NCBI RefSeq assembly: GCF_000179615.1
Contig: NZ_AEDD01000009.1
Coordinates: 62,001-126,000, forward strand
Source of the DNA: Paenibacillus curdlanolyticus YK9
Lineage (GTDB): Bacteria > Bacillota > Bacilli > Paenibacillales > Paenibacillaceae
Length of the DNA: 64,000 nt
Reading direction: 5' to 3'
Shown: piece after piece, positions 9,460 through 17,799 of the stretch
Position numbering within the stretch: the first letter of the stretch is position 1
Layout of the letters: each line of letters starts with the position of its first letter
Position numbers and translations under genes: made by a program
The notes under the pieces: model-generated
Seen by the model: the letters and a program-made list of their open reading frames with translations, nothing else
Databases searched by the model: none
Told to the model about the DNA's origin: nothing

Positions 9460-10089
9460 TTACTCTTCATCCGGCGTACTGATGTGGTCCTGCCCTGCCT
9501 TGAATGCAGCATTTCGCTTCATTTCCCACAGCGGAGTAAACGACAATCGAAGCCGGCTTTTCCAAAGCCCATCCGATTCAGCGTTCGACATGCCTTGCCA
9601 CCTGCTTTGCTCCTCAGTGATCCAACGGTCGGTACGCCGAACATCCGCAGCCATTAACAATCGATAAGTCGCTGTGCTCGATGGGCTTGCATACAGTCCC
9701 GCCTCCGCATTGGCTTGAGGCGATTCGCCAAATCGAATGAGCACGCGGCTCACGTTCTCGGCCTGCAAAAACGACATCCGCACAACCGACTCAACATCAC
9801 GCATCAATTGAATGACTGTCGGATCGTCGAGCGAGCGGTCTGAAGCCAGTACAAAATCAAGCGAAAGCGTAGGCGCTGTCCAGCTTGCACGCTTCAGCTT
9901 CGTTTCGAGTGGCGTGGCAATGACGAAATCGACGAGATTGCCGTTGGATAAACGTTTGCTCCCCTCGGATGATGCAATTGAAATATGCCGCATCACAGGC
10001 GAAGCATCTCTTGGATGGACCGTAATCAGCAACACCGTAATGGCGGTCGTCATTAGTCCAGCGGCAAGCAGTGACAAACCGATTCGCAT
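9460..10089 (-). CDS. Hypothetical exported or membrane-anchored protein
   Basis: A 209-aa protein of unknown function. The N-terminus (RIGLSLLAAGLMTTAITVLL) is a single hydrophobic segment that could be a signal anchor; the rest is soluble and would lie outside the membrane. No recognised motif. GGGGAG lies five bases before the ATG. It stands between the mtrB terminator and hepS and has no counterpart I know of in the B. subtilis order, where folE/mtrB and hepS are adjacent. Composition resembles its neighbours, so transfer from elsewhere is not suggested. Confidence 0.7.
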   Translation of the reverse strand: MRIGLSLLAAGLMTTAITVLLITVHPRDASPVMRHISIASSEGSKRLSNGNLVDFVIATPLETKLKRASWTAPTLSLDFVLASDRSLDDPTVIQLMRDVESVVRMSFLQAENVSRVLIRFGESPQANAEAGLYASPSSTATYRLLMAADVRRTDRWITEEQSRWQGMSNAESDGLWKSRLRLSFTPLWEMKRNAAFKAGQDHISTPDEE

Positions 10090-10201
10090 AGAGGCTCCCC
10101 GCTTTCAAGCAGCCAATGCTTAGCGCTTCGCTGCTAGTATTCGTTCTCCTCTTATTGTACGACTCGGATCAGCTTGTCATTCCACTGCTGCAATTGAACA
10201 T

Positions 10202-10223
10202 AAAAAAAGCAGGCAATGCCTGC
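10202..10223 (-). terminator. Terminator of mtrB
   Basis: GCAGGC-ATT-GCCTGC followed by TTTTTTT on the minus strand, 30 bases after the mtrB stop. Confidence 0.85.
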
Positions 10224-10252
10224 GTCCTTTGTTCTGTGATTTAAATGGCTGC

Positions 10253-10474
10253 CTAAGCATCCGTATCGACTGTGCCGTACTTCGTCATAATCGTTGCTTT
10301 GCCGCGAATCTTGATCGCTGACGTATGGTCGGTGAATTGCGCAATCAGCACTTCTCCGCGGTCCAGCTTTTCCGTATGATGGAATTTTGTATCCAGTCCT
10401 CTTGTTAGGCCAATTACCACGACGCCTTGATCCTTCGCCTTCACAACGATATATTCCCCTTGGTTTTGTTCCAT
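10253..10474 (-). CDS. mtrB: Tryptophan RNA-binding attenuation protein TRAP
   Basis: Ring-forming (11-mer in Bacillus) sensor of tryptophan that binds GAG/UAG repeats in the trp leader and represses it. The 73-aa sequence closely follows the family: [59 protein letters not shown]. The RNA-contacting basic residues (Lys in EKLDRG, Lys and Arg in AIKIRG) and tryptophan-pocket residues are retained. Start has AGGAGGCATGTAGC upstream. The usual partner folE (mtrA) is not adjacent. The aro genes 8 kb downstream end with aroH; trp genes would be expected left of the window. Confidence 0.96.
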   Translation of the reverse strand: MEQNQGEYIVVKAKDQGVVVIGLTRGLDTKFHHTEKLDRGEVLIAQFTDHTSAIKIRGKATIMTKYGTVDTDA

Positions 10475-10549
10475 GCTACATGCCTCCTCGCTCCGGGAAT
10501 GGTTATTTATAAATAAATGTCAATATGTATGCCCTGTAAATGCTAACAA

Positions 10550-10582
10550 TGAGAAACGTCCGAATGAATGCCATCCGGACGT
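10550..10582 (-). terminator. Probable terminator of the HU gene
   Basis: Minus-strand stem ACGTCCG/CGGACGT with an inner ATG/CAT pairing, followed by a weak T-rich stretch (TTTCTC). It sits 20 bases after the HU stop. Confidence 0.5.
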
Positions 10583-10601
10583 TAGCGGCCATAAGCCGAT
10601 A

Positions 10602-10877
10602 TTAATTGGAGCAAAGGTCTTTAAGCGACTTGCCCGGTTTGAAAGCAGGCATTTTGCTTGCAGCGATTTCGATTTCTTCGCCTGTTTGCGGGTTGCGGCC
10701 TTTACGTGCTTGGCGCTCGCGCACTTCGAAGTTCCCAAATCCTACCAACTGGACTTTATCGCCAGTCTGAAGGGCATCAGAGATCGCATCAAAAACGGCG
10801 TCAACTGCTTTCGTCGCATCTTTCTTCGACAATTCCGTCAGCTCGGCCACTTTTGCAATAAGTTCCGTTTTGTTCAA
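10602..10877 (-). CDS. hup: DNA-binding protein HU
   Basis: Small basic nucleoid protein that bends and compacts DNA; acts as a dimer. The 91-aa protein reads [20 protein letters not shown], then [42 protein letters not shown], the HU signature with the beta-arm Arg-rich tip, and ends with [10 protein letters not shown]. The start is a TTG after AGGGGAGGTGAAACCA; the longer frame adds 22 unrelated residues across the ribosome site. Follows spoIVA in B. subtilis (hbs); here an ABC importer lies between. Confidence 0.96.
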   Translation of the reverse strand: MNKTELIAKVAELTELSKKDATKAVDAVFDAISDALQTGDKVQLVGFGNFEVRERQARKGRNPQTGEEIEIAASKMPAFKPGKSLKDLCSN

Positions 10878-10971
10878 TGGTTTCACCTCCCCTGATGACA
10901 GCGTGAGTCGGTTCATTATCATCTGTTTTGCCGATTGTTTCAAAAATATACCTGTCTAAGCGAACAAACTT

Positions 10972-11000
10972 ATAGTAATACAGCCGTTTCGTAATTACAA
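10972..11000 (-). promoter_or_regulatory. Promoter of the HU gene
   Basis: Minus strand: TTGTAA, 17-base spacer, TACTAT, about 95 bases upstream of the HU start. Sigma-A type by pattern only. Confidence 0.55.
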
Positions 11001-11037
11001 GTCCGCGTTCGATTTTCAGCAATTTGCAGGTTGGCCG

Positions 11038-12024
11038 CTATGCGCGGCGCCTTGTGAGATGAATGAACGTCACAGCTAATGCCAAAATGAGCACTGCGCC
11101 TTTTATGATATCATTCGTGTAGTATGGAATATGCATCATCGTCATCCCGTTCAACAGCACGCCGATCAGCACTGCTCCAAAGAACGTGCCGATTACGTTA
11201 GGCCGGCCAGCGCCGAGCACCGAATAGCCGACGAAGACGGACGCGACCGCTTCCATCAGCATGGGCGCCCCTGCATCGATCTGCCCCGTGCCTGTGCGAG
11301 CAGCGAATAGAATGCCGCCGATCGCAGCGAAAACGCCTGAGATGACGTAAGCGGCCGTACGAATCCTCTTCACGCGTACGCCTGAAAGCCTTGCTGCTTC
11401 CTCGTTGCCGCCCGTCATTTGCATCTGGCGCCCGTAGCGCGTGTACTTGAAGAACAGGTGAACGAGTACAACCGCGATGACCATCAGAATAACAGGCACA
11501 GGAATGCCCAACAGCTTGCCTTGGCCGATCCACAGGAAGGAGTCGGTAAACTTGCCTGGCGCAGTTGTCCCGTCCTCCATCGCCATGTTGTTGTAGATCG
11601 AATACCCTTTGGTATAGGTCCGCTGCACACCCGAGATAATATACATAACCGCCAGCGTCGCAAGCAAATCAGGAATCCGCACGCGCACGATGAGAAGTGC
11701 ATTTAACAGCCCGATAAGCGCACCGATCAGAATCGGAACAACGATCACGACAATGAGCGGCATTTCATACCAAACCATGATGGTCGCAGCGGTAACTGTC
11801 GTCAATGACACCGTTGAACCGACCGACAAATCAAAACCGTCAACCGTTAACGAGAACGTGACGCCGATTGCGACGAACGTGACGATGGAGATCGAGCGTA
11901 AAATATCGCTTAAGTTCGCATACGTGAAAAAGTGCTCGTCCCAAAGCGAGAAAAACAAAATAACGATTCCGATAACGAGAAGCGCCCCATATTTGAAAAT
12001 AAAGTTCAGCGTACGTTCTTTCAC
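11038..12024 (-). CDS. Sugar-type ABC transporter permease (RbsC family)
   Basis: Membrane subunit of an importer of the ribose/galactose class (BPD_transp_2). The 328-aa protein has about ten membrane helices and the family segments DGFDLSVGSTVSLTTVTAA, ILIGALIGLLNALLIVR, IPDLLATLAVMYIISG, GRQMQMTGGNEEAARLSGVR and AYVISGVFAAIGGILFAAR. Start GTG overlaps the stop of the ATPase gene by one base (TAGTG) with GGGGAG seven bases upstream. Third gene of a binding protein-ATPase-permease operon. Substrate cannot be told from sequence; a sugar or autoinducer-like small molecule is likely. Confidence 0.93.
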   Translation of the reverse strand: MKERTLNFIFKYGALLVIGIVILFFSLWDEHFFTYANLSDILRSISIVTFVAIGVTFSLTVDGFDLSVGSTVSLTTVTAATIMVWYEMPLIVVIVVPILIGALIGLLNALLIVRVRIPDLLATLAVMYIISGVQRTYTKGYSIYNNMAMEDGTTAPGKFTDSFLWIGQGKLLGIPVPVILMVIAVVLVHLFFKYTRYGRQMQMTGGNEEAARLSGVRVKRIRTAAYVISGVFAAIGGILFAARTGTGQIDAGAPMLMEAVASVFVGYSVLGAGRPNVIGTFFGAVLIGVLLNGMTMMHIPYYTNDIIKGAVLILALAVTFIHLTRRRA

Positions 12025-13529
12025 TAGTTGTCTCCCCTTCCGCCGCTCGCATAAAGCAGCAGATCTTCCTGCGCAGCTTCCCCACGCGCAAATTGTTTCA
12101 CAATTGCTCCATCGCACATCACAAGGATGCGATCGGCTATCCCTATTGCTTCAGAAAATTCGCATGTTAAGTAAAGAATCGTTTTTCCTTGCTGGGCGAG
12201 CTCGCCGATAATGCCGAAGATGTCGCTCTTTGCCCCTACATCAACGCCTTTGGTCGGCTCGTCAAACAAGTAGACGTCAGCACCGGTTGGCAGCCACTTG
12301 CCGATCGACACCTTCTGCTGATTGCCCCCGCTGAGATGCGCGACCTGCTCCGTTCTTGACGATGTTTTGATCCCTAATCGCTTGATTATCGACTCTGCTT
12401 CATCCGTTTCTCTCGTCCCGGATACAAATCCCAACCGTGATAGCGACTTGAGGAAGGGAAGACTTAAGTTGCGCATCACGCTTTCGCCGACGAGCACCCC
12501 TTGCTTACGCCGTTCCTCTGGAACGAGCGCAATACCGGCAGCAATAGCCAGAGCGGGGTCGCCTTGCTGCACCTCGCGGCCCCTCACGCTGACCGAGCCC
12601 GCGTTACGAGAATCTGCGCCAAACAGCACTCTAGAGAGCTCCGTCTTGCCTGCGCCAACGAGCCCGACAATCGCCACGATTTCGCCGCTTCTTGCTTCAA
12701 AGCTGACATTTCGTACGCGATTCCCTAGTTGTAACCCATTCACTTGCAGCACGACATCGCCAATTCTCGCATCCACCTTTGGAAACTCTTCCTCAAGCGA
12801 ACGCCCGAGCATCGCGGTAACAACTTCCTCTGGCGATGATGCTGACGCCTCAGTCGTCAACACCTTTTCGCCATCTCGCATGACTGTAATTCGATCACAA
12901 AGCCGGAACACCTCCGGCAAACGATGCGAGATGAAAATGATGCCGATGCCGTCTTTTTTCAAACCTGCAATAACGCGGAACAATCGCTCTGCCTCTTCCA
13001 AACTGAGGGGCGCTGTCGGCTCATCGAATATAACATATTTCGCTTGCTCAGTTAGTAGCCTCGCAATGACGACAAGCTGCTTCTCGGCTAGCGTCAACTC
13101 GCCAGCTAGCTTGCGGACGGGAATCGAAGCGCCTAGACGGTCTAGCATTGCAGCTGCTTCTCTCGCCATCCCCTTCCAATCTACTAATCGATAGCCACCG
13201 CCAGCTGCGGCAAGCCGATCCAGCATAATATTTTCTGCGACGGTAAGATGCGGAACGATCACCGTGTCCACCTCTTGGTAAACGCAATGTATGCCTTGCG
13301 CCTTGGCGTCGGAAGGCGTGCGAATCGACGCTGTTTGGCCATCTATCGCAATCGTGCCGCCGTCGCTTATGTACGCGCCGGATAAGATTTTCATTAGCGT
13401 ACTTTTGCCAGCGCCATTGGCGCCTAGCAAAGCGTGCACTTCGCCGCTCCTGACGTCGAAGTCGACTCCCCTCAATGCAGCAACGCCCGAAAATGACTTA
13501 GCGATACCGCTCATTACGAGTTGCTTCAT
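12024..13529 (-). CDS. Sugar-type ABC transporter, double ATPase (RbsA family)
   Basis: Energises the importer; two ATPase domains in one 501-aa chain. The first half has a full Walker A (LLGANGAGKSTLMKIL), signature LTLAEKQLVVIARLL and Walker B YVIFDEPTAPLS. The second half has the usual altered Walker A IVGLVGAGKTELSRVLFG, then VPEERRKQGVLVGESV, LSGGNQQKVSIGKWL and VYLFDEPTKGVDVGAKSD. This asymmetry is normal in the RbsA/MglA family. Follows the binding protein after a hairpin and overlaps the permease by one base. Confidence 0.95.
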   Translation of the reverse strand: MKQLVMSGIAKSFSGVAALRGVDFDVRSGEVHALLGANGAGKSTLMKILSGAYISDGGTIAIDGQTASIRTPSDAKAQGIHCVYQEVDTVIVPHLTVAENIMLDRLAAAGGGYRLVDWKGMAREAAAMLDRLGASIPVRKLAGELTLAEKQLVVIARLLTEQAKYVIFDEPTAPLSLEEAERLFRVIAGLKKDGIGIIFISHRLPEVFRLCDRITVMRDGEKVLTTEASASSPEEVVTAMLGRSLEEEFPKVDARIGDVVLQVNGLQLGNRVRNVSFEARSGEIVAIVGLVGAGKTELSRVLFGADSRNAGSVSVRGREVQQGDPALAIAAGIALVPEERRKQGVLVGESVMRNLSLPFLKSLSRLGFVSGTRETDEAESIIKRLGIKTSSRTEQVAHLSGGNQQKVSIGKWLPTGADVYLFDEPTKGVDVGAKSDIFGIIGELAQQGKTILYLTCEFSEAIGIADRILVMCDGAIVKQFARGEAAQEDLLLYASGGRGDN

Positions 13530-13555
13530 ACGCTCACGCTTCCTCTCATTCGCGG

Positions 13556-13581
13556 AAAAACCGGCCGCTTGCCGCGGCCGG
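13556..13581 (-). terminator. Terminator-like hairpin inside the importer operon
   Basis: Minus strand CCGGCCGC-GGCAA-GCGGCCGG followed by TTTTT. It lies 12 bases after the binding-protein stop and before the ATPase start. Such partial terminators or 3' stabilisers raise binding protein over membrane components. Confidence 0.8.
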
Positions 13582-13592
13582 CTTACATCCGA

Positions 13593-14690
13593 TTATTTCG
13601 CTTGTTCGAGCTCTTTCATCCAATCGGCGTAGCCTTGCGTTCTGCCGCTCCAGCCTTTGATATATTCGTTCAATTGCGTCGTATTAATAGCTTCTTTAGG
13701 CAGTTCATCACGTTTCACGAGTACGGCGTCTAGTACGACCGAATCGTCTGTTTTATCGCCGTGAAGCTTCTGATAGAGGTAACGAACTTGCACGCGGCCA
13801 ATATCCTTCGGATCAACAGCTGCGGATGCAACCCATGGGCTCTTCGGATCCTGAATAAGCTGGAGGTCCTCGTCGCTCATATCGATGCCGTACACTTTAA
13901 TTTCGTCGCGGCCGGCTTGCTGAATCGCACGAGTAGCGCCTTTAGCAAATTCGTCCCAAGCTGTCCACACTGCCGTAATGTCGCCTTTGTTCGGATATTG
14001 CTTCAGAATCGCTTCCATTTGCGTTTGTGCGTCAAGCGCCGGATTGTTCGCCGTACCGAAGGCTGCGATTTCCTTAATGCCCGGGTTGCTGTCGAGGAAT
14101 GCTTTGTAAGCAACCTGGCGGCGCTCCATCGGCGCGAAGCCTGCTACCCAAATTTTAACGATATTGCCTTTGCCGCCGGCGTCTTGCCCAAGCAGCTCGA
14201 GCGTTTTGCTCGCCATCATCTGGTCGTCTTGCGACAGGACCGTTACGCCCGGCACTTTCAGGTCAGCGTCAAATGCTACGACCGGAATGTTTTTCTCCAA
14301 CGCGCGTTTCACGCCCGCTTCCAGCGCTGCTGCTTGTCCATGGTCGATCAGGATGCCGTCGAAGCCTTGGTTGATGGCTGCATCGAGGTTGCCCGACATT
14401 TTAGCCAAATCATTGTCAGAAGCAAACACCTGCACCTTGCCGCCGAACTTCGTAACCTGCTCCTTCACGCCTTCGATATATTGTGCCGAGAATGTTCCCG
14501 TATTGAATTGCATAATAAGTGCAATTTTCTTATCCTTCAATGCCGCAGTTTCGCTGCTGCCCGATGCGGTTTGCTCTGTACCTGTCGCTTCCTCTTTCGC
14601 GTCCTCTTTCGTTTTGCTGCCGCATGCTGCCGTGATGAGCAAGATAGCTGCAATCAAAATGAACAATGACGATTTTCCCCACTTCTTCAT
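13593..14690 (-). CDS. Substrate-binding lipoprotein of the RbsB class
   Basis: Extracellular capture protein of the importer, 365 aa. N-terminus is a lipoprotein signal (SSLFILIAAILLITAACGSK, with the lipidated Cys at about residue 23), followed by a Thr/Ser/Glu-rich linker. The mature part has the Peripla_BP_4 fold pattern: KKIALIMQFNTGTFSAQYIEGVKEQ, AINQGFDGILIDHGQAAALE, IPVVAFDADLKVPGVTVLSQDD, KVYGIDMSDEDLQLI. Unlike typical ribose-binding proteins the first ligand strand reads MQFNTGTFS rather than PxxxNPFF, so the ligand may differ. Expressed from a strong promoter at 14728-14756. Confidence 0.92.
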   Translation of the reverse strand: MKKWGKSSLFILIAAILLITAACGSKTKEDAKEEATGTEQTASGSSETAALKDKKIALIMQFNTGTFSAQYIEGVKEQVTKFGGKVQVFASDNDLAKMSGNLDAAINQGFDGILIDHGQAAALEAGVKRALEKNIPVVAFDADLKVPGVTVLSQDDQMMASKTLELLGQDAGGKGNIVKIWVAGFAPMERRQVAYKAFLDSNPGIKEIAAFGTANNPALDAQTQMEAILKQYPNKGDITAVWTAWDEFAKGATRAIQQAGRDEIKVYGIDMSDEDLQLIQDPKSPWVASAAVDPKDIGRVQVRYLYQKLHGDKTDDSVVLDAVLVKRDELPKEAINTTQLNEYIKGWSGRTQGYADWMKELEQAK

Positions 14691-14727
14691 TTGCTTGTCC
14701 CCCTCAGTTTACGCTTCGATGTAAATG

Positions 14728-14756
14728 ATCATAACTCTTTTATCCTAGTATGTCAA
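14728..14756 (-). promoter_or_regulatory. Strong promoter of the importer operon
   Basis: Minus strand: TTGACA, 17-base spacer, TATGAT, ending 38 bases before the binding-protein ATG. Near-consensus sigma-A site. Three TGTCG motifs lie upstream of it at 14776, 14808 and 14818. Confidence 0.85.
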
Positions 14757-14883
14757 TCGGAATTAATAGTTTTAATGTCGAAATTAATCGATTCTATATA
14801 TTGACAGTGTCGAATAATGTCGCATTTGTGCTCACAAAGATGAATTATACGAGCACTCGCCCGCTTGCGCAACCGGTAGAAAC

Positions 14884-14926
14884 AAAAAAACATCTCCTTC
14901 GGCCGGCCGGCAGCCGAGAGGAGACG
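14884..14926 (-). terminator. Terminator of spoIVA
   Basis: Minus strand CTCCTCTCGGC/GCCGAAGGAG stem with a GC-rich palindromic loop (GCCGGCC), followed by TTTTTTT, 15 bases after the spoIVA stop. Confidence 0.85.
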
Positions 14927-14940
14927 TTTTATGGTTATAT

Positions 14941-16419
14941 TTACAAAATGATAGCGATTAAGCCGCCTGAGCCTTCATTAATAATTCGACCAAGCGTTTC
15001 CTGCAGCTTATAACGCGCATTGTCTGGCATCATCGCGATCTTGCCTTGGATGCCTTCGCGTACGATGGAATGCAGCGATCGGCCGAAAATATCCGACTCC
15101 CAGATTTTGATTGGATCGTTCTCGAAGTCTTGCATCAGATAGCGTACGAGCTCCTCGCTCTGCTTCTCTGTGCCGATAATCGGCGCAAATTCCGATTCCA
15201 CGTCTACGCGAATCATGTGAATCGACGGCGCAGTCGCCTTCAGTCTTACGCCGAACCGCGATCCTTGACGGATCAATTCAGGCTCGTCGAGCGCCATCTC
15301 CGCCAGCGAAGGGGCGGCGATGCCATAGCCTGTCGTCTTCACCATCTCAAGCGCTTCGGCGAAGCGATCATATTCTCGCTTGGCATGCGTGAATTCCTGC
15401 ATGAGCTGAAGCAGATGATCCTTGCCCCTGATCTCGACGCCAACGACTTCCATCAGGATTTGATCATACAGCTCATCTGGCGCATACAGATCAATTTCAG
15501 CGACGCCTTGCCCCATATTCATCCCGCTCAGGCCGGCGCGCGCAATGAAATCATAATCCATAAACTGCGCCACTACCCGATCAACATCGCGGAGACGACG
15601 AATATCCTTCACCGTGTCACGAACCGAGTTTTCATAGTTCGCGCGCAGCCAATGGTTGTCGCTCAGCACCATTACCCAGCTTGGGAGGTTCACGTTCACT
15701 TCATGAACCGGGAACTCGTAGAGCACTTCACGCAGTACGGAGACGACTTCTTCTTCACCCATCGTAGCCGCACTGAGCGCCATTACAGGAATATCATACT
15801 TGGACTGCAGCTCGCTGCGGAGCTGCTGGGTTTCATCGCTGCGAGGACGCGTAGAATTGATCACAAGCACGAATGGCTTGCCGACCTCTTTGAGCTCGCC
15901 AATTACGCGCTCTTCTGCTTCGATGTATGAGTTACGCGGAATTTCAGCGATGCTGCCGTCCGTCGTAACGACCACGCCCAATGTGGAATGCTCTTGAATG
16001 ACCTTGCGAGTGCCGATCTCCGCAGCTTCCTGGAACGGAATCGGCTCCTCGAACCATGGCGTAGTAATCATTCGAGGACCGTTTTCGTCCTCATAGCCTT
16101 TTGCCCCCTGAACCGCATACCCGACACAATCTACGAGACGAACGTTAACCTCAAGTCCTTCCGCCACTCTCAGCTTCACTGCCTGATTCGGGACGAATTT
16201 TGGCTCCGTCGTCATAATGGTCTTGCCTGCTGCGCTTTGTGGAAGCTCATCGATTGCCCGGACACGGTCGGCATCATTCGTTATATTGGGAAGCACGACC
16301 GTCTCCATGAATCGTTTAATGAAAGTCGATTTACCGGTACGAACAGCGCCGACGACACCGAGATAAATGTCTCCGCCAGTTCGTTCAGCAATGTCTTTAA
16401 AAATGTCCACTTTTTCCAC
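14941..16419 (-). CDS. spoIVA: Stage IV sporulation protein A (spore coat ATPase)
   Basis: Mother-cell protein that polymerises on the forespore with ATP hydrolysis to form the coat base. The 492-aa protein has the TRAFAC GTPase-like N-terminal domain: YLGVVGAVRTGKSTFIKRF as Walker A, TIMTTEPKFVPNQAV, VRLVDCVGYAVQGAKG, and LVINSTRPRSDETQ. The C-terminus (EGIQGKIAMMPDNARYKLQE, ending GLIAIIL) is the localisation part of the family. Start is GTG with GGAGG eight bases upstream. A possible sigma-E promoter lies at 16520-16549. Size matches B. subtilis. Confidence 0.98.
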   Translation of the reverse strand: MEKVDIFKDIAERTGGDIYLGVVGAVRTGKSTFIKRFMETVVLPNITNDADRVRAIDELPQSAAGKTIMTTEPKFVPNQAVKLRVAEGLEVNVRLVDCVGYAVQGAKGYEDENGPRMITTPWFEEPIPFQEAAEIGTRKVIQEHSTLGVVVTTDGSIAEIPRNSYIEAEERVIGELKEVGKPFVLVINSTRPRSDETQQLRSELQSKYDIPVMALSAATMGEEEVVSVLREVLYEFPVHEVNVNLPSWVMVLSDNHWLRANYENSVRDTVKDIRRLRDVDRVVAQFMDYDFIARAGLSGMNMGQGVAEIDLYAPDELYDQILMEVVGVEIRGKDHLLQLMQEFTHAKREYDRFAEALEMVKTTGYGIAAPSLAEMALDEPELIRQGSRFGVRLKATAPSIHMIRVDVESEFAPIIGTEKQSEELVRYLMQDFENDPIKIWESDIFGRSLHSIVREGIQGKIAMMPDNARYKLQETLGRIINEGSGGLIAIIL

Positions 16420-16519
16420 TCAATATCCCTCCCAATTGAAATTCCGGTTCGCCGCCATCTCCACCGGTCAAGAGGGGCAGGCTAGCGACTCTACTCGTAC
16501 AACGTTTTGGACTAGTAAC

Positions 16520-16549
16520 ATCTTATTGCGATACGAGGACAAATATGAC
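16520..16549 (-). promoter_or_regulatory. Possible sigma-E promoter of spoIVA
   Basis: Minus strand GTCATATT, 13-base spacer, CAATAAGAT, about 100 bases upstream of spoIVA; resembles the mother-cell sigma-E pattern (ATA at -35, CATA-like -10). Weak by eye. Confidence 0.35.
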
Positions 16550-16625
16550 GATTCATTCGTAACATTTCTACCTCCTATCAATTCGCTCCCGGCCTTCCAA
16601 GAATGAGTTATATGCCGATATTTAC

Positions 16626-16683
16626 AAAAAAAGAACCCTATCGCCCACCAACAGCCGCAGCATTGGTGAAGCAATAAGGCTCT
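16626..16683 (-). terminator. Terminator after the YphF-like gene
   Basis: Long minus-strand hairpin whose arms start AGAGCC and end GGTTCT, with inner TTCACCAA/TTGGTGG pairing, followed by TTTTTTT. Confidence 0.75.
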
Positions 16684-16696
16684 GATTATCGTTATC

Positions 16697-17428
16697 TTAC
16701 TGTTCGTTACTCCAAGGCTGAGCCTGAGGCTCGCCATTCACCCACTTGTAGACAGGTGATTTGACCGGTACTAGATCCGAAGACGCTACAAGCAGCTCAC
16801 GCAAATCGCTGTCCGCTTTAGGCGTCTGACCAGACTTCTGAACCGATTGCGCAATATCCAAGCCGTAATCCAAGTATACAAGCCCTCTCTCGTCAATCAT
16901 CGGGGAAAGCGCGCGCCCCGAATAGATCGAGATGATCTTAGGCTCAGTTACGCCTAACCGCTTAAAGTCGATGCGGTAGTAGCCAGGATACGCCTGATCC
17001 TTATTCAGCGAAATCATCTTCGCATCGCTGGCATAGTAGGTGTCGACTTGCCGCTGCAAATCCATAACCTGCTGGAACACCGCGATATCCATGAGCTTGA
17101 TATCTCTAGTTGTTTCCTCGTTAATGATCAAATAATAATATTGCCCGCCGCCTTCGAACGAGGATGCCGGCATATCTGATATGTAGCGCTTACTCTTCAG
17201 CTTATCGAAATCCAAACGGTATTTCTCATATTTCGGCGTACTGACGTCTGCCGTTACAATCGGCAGAATGCCCGTATCCTTGAAATATTGATTAACGACC
17301 GTCTGCGTGTTCAATATGGCATCTCTAGCAGGCATCTGGTTTTCAACCAGTCGATCCTTCGGATACATGCATCCGGCAACGGATGACATGATGAATAGCA
17401 GCATAATTGCTGTAACAATGCGTCGCAT
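16697..17428 (-). CDS. yphF: YphF-like lipoprotein (DUF3939 family)
   Basis: Predicted lipoprotein of unknown function, 243 aa. Signal peptide RRIVTAIMLLFIMSSVAGC ends in a lipobox; mature part contains DRLVENQMPARDAILNTQ, YRLDFDKLKSKRYISDMP and YYRIDFKRLGVTEPKIISIY, a repeated Y-R-I/L-D-F element suggesting two related halves. An alternative ATG eight codons upstream (17452) has AGAGG seven bases before it and overlaps the ferredoxin stop. Identified mainly by position between spoIVA and the YphE-like gene, as in B. subtilis. Confidence 0.8.
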   Translation of the reverse strand: MRRIVTAIMLLFIMSSVAGCMYPKDRLVENQMPARDAILNTQTVVNQYFKDTGILPIVTADVSTPKYEKYRLDFDKLKSKRYISDMPASSFEGGGQYYYLIINEETTRDIKLMDIAVFQQVMDLQRQVDTYYASDAKMISLNKDQAYPGYYRIDFKRLGVTEPKIISIYSGRALSPMIDERGLVYLDYGLDIAQSVQKSGQTPKADSDLRELLVASSDLVPVKSPVYKWVNGEPQAQPWSNEQ

Positions 17429-17445
17429 AGGTGTAGCCTTCCCTT

Positions 17446-17799
17446 CTACCATAGTCGATCCTCTTCCTCCCGCTGGCGCTCCAGCTGCCTGCGTACCGCT
17501 GCGCGTAAAGGGTCCTCCGGCAGCTCGACTGCCGCTGGCCCGGATATTCGAGTTTGGCAAGCAAGCCGGTAGCCTTGTTCGTGCATTCCCCCGAGCTTTC
17601 TTCGCTCTTGGTCGCTAACCGCCGTCAAGCCCGATCCATTTATGTCCCTAACCTTGCACATCATACAAGCCGCCTTGCCATCACAGCGCGTTGGCAAATG
17701 CACGCCTGCACGCCGTATCGCATCCAATAGCTTCGCGCCTTTCCTTACCTTCACACGCTTGCCGCTAGGCTGTAAAAGCAGCTCCGATTCACCGCTCAT
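17446..17799 (-). CDS. 2Fe-2S ferredoxin-domain protein (first of two)
   Basis: Small electron carrier, 117 aa. A plant-type [2Fe-2S] domain is seen: SGKRVKVRKGAKLLDAIRRAG, then ligands in CDGKAACMMC (C-x5-C-x2-C) and a fourth Cys in GYRLACQTRI about 30 residues later. After the domain comes a charged Arg/Glu-rich tail (RRQLERQREEEDRLW) not usual in ferredoxins. Start chosen is the second ATG (AGGAG 12 bases upstream); the first ATG at 17811 is directly abutted by the AGGAG. Overlaps the nucleotidyltransferase gene upstream and the lipoprotein gene downstream. Redox partner unknown. Confidence 0.88.
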   Translation of the reverse strand: MSGESELLLQPSGKRVKVRKGAKLLDAIRRAGVHLPTRCDGKAACMMCKVRDINGSGLTAVSDQERRKLGGMHEQGYRLACQTRISGPAAVELPEDPLRAAVRRQLERQREEEDRLW

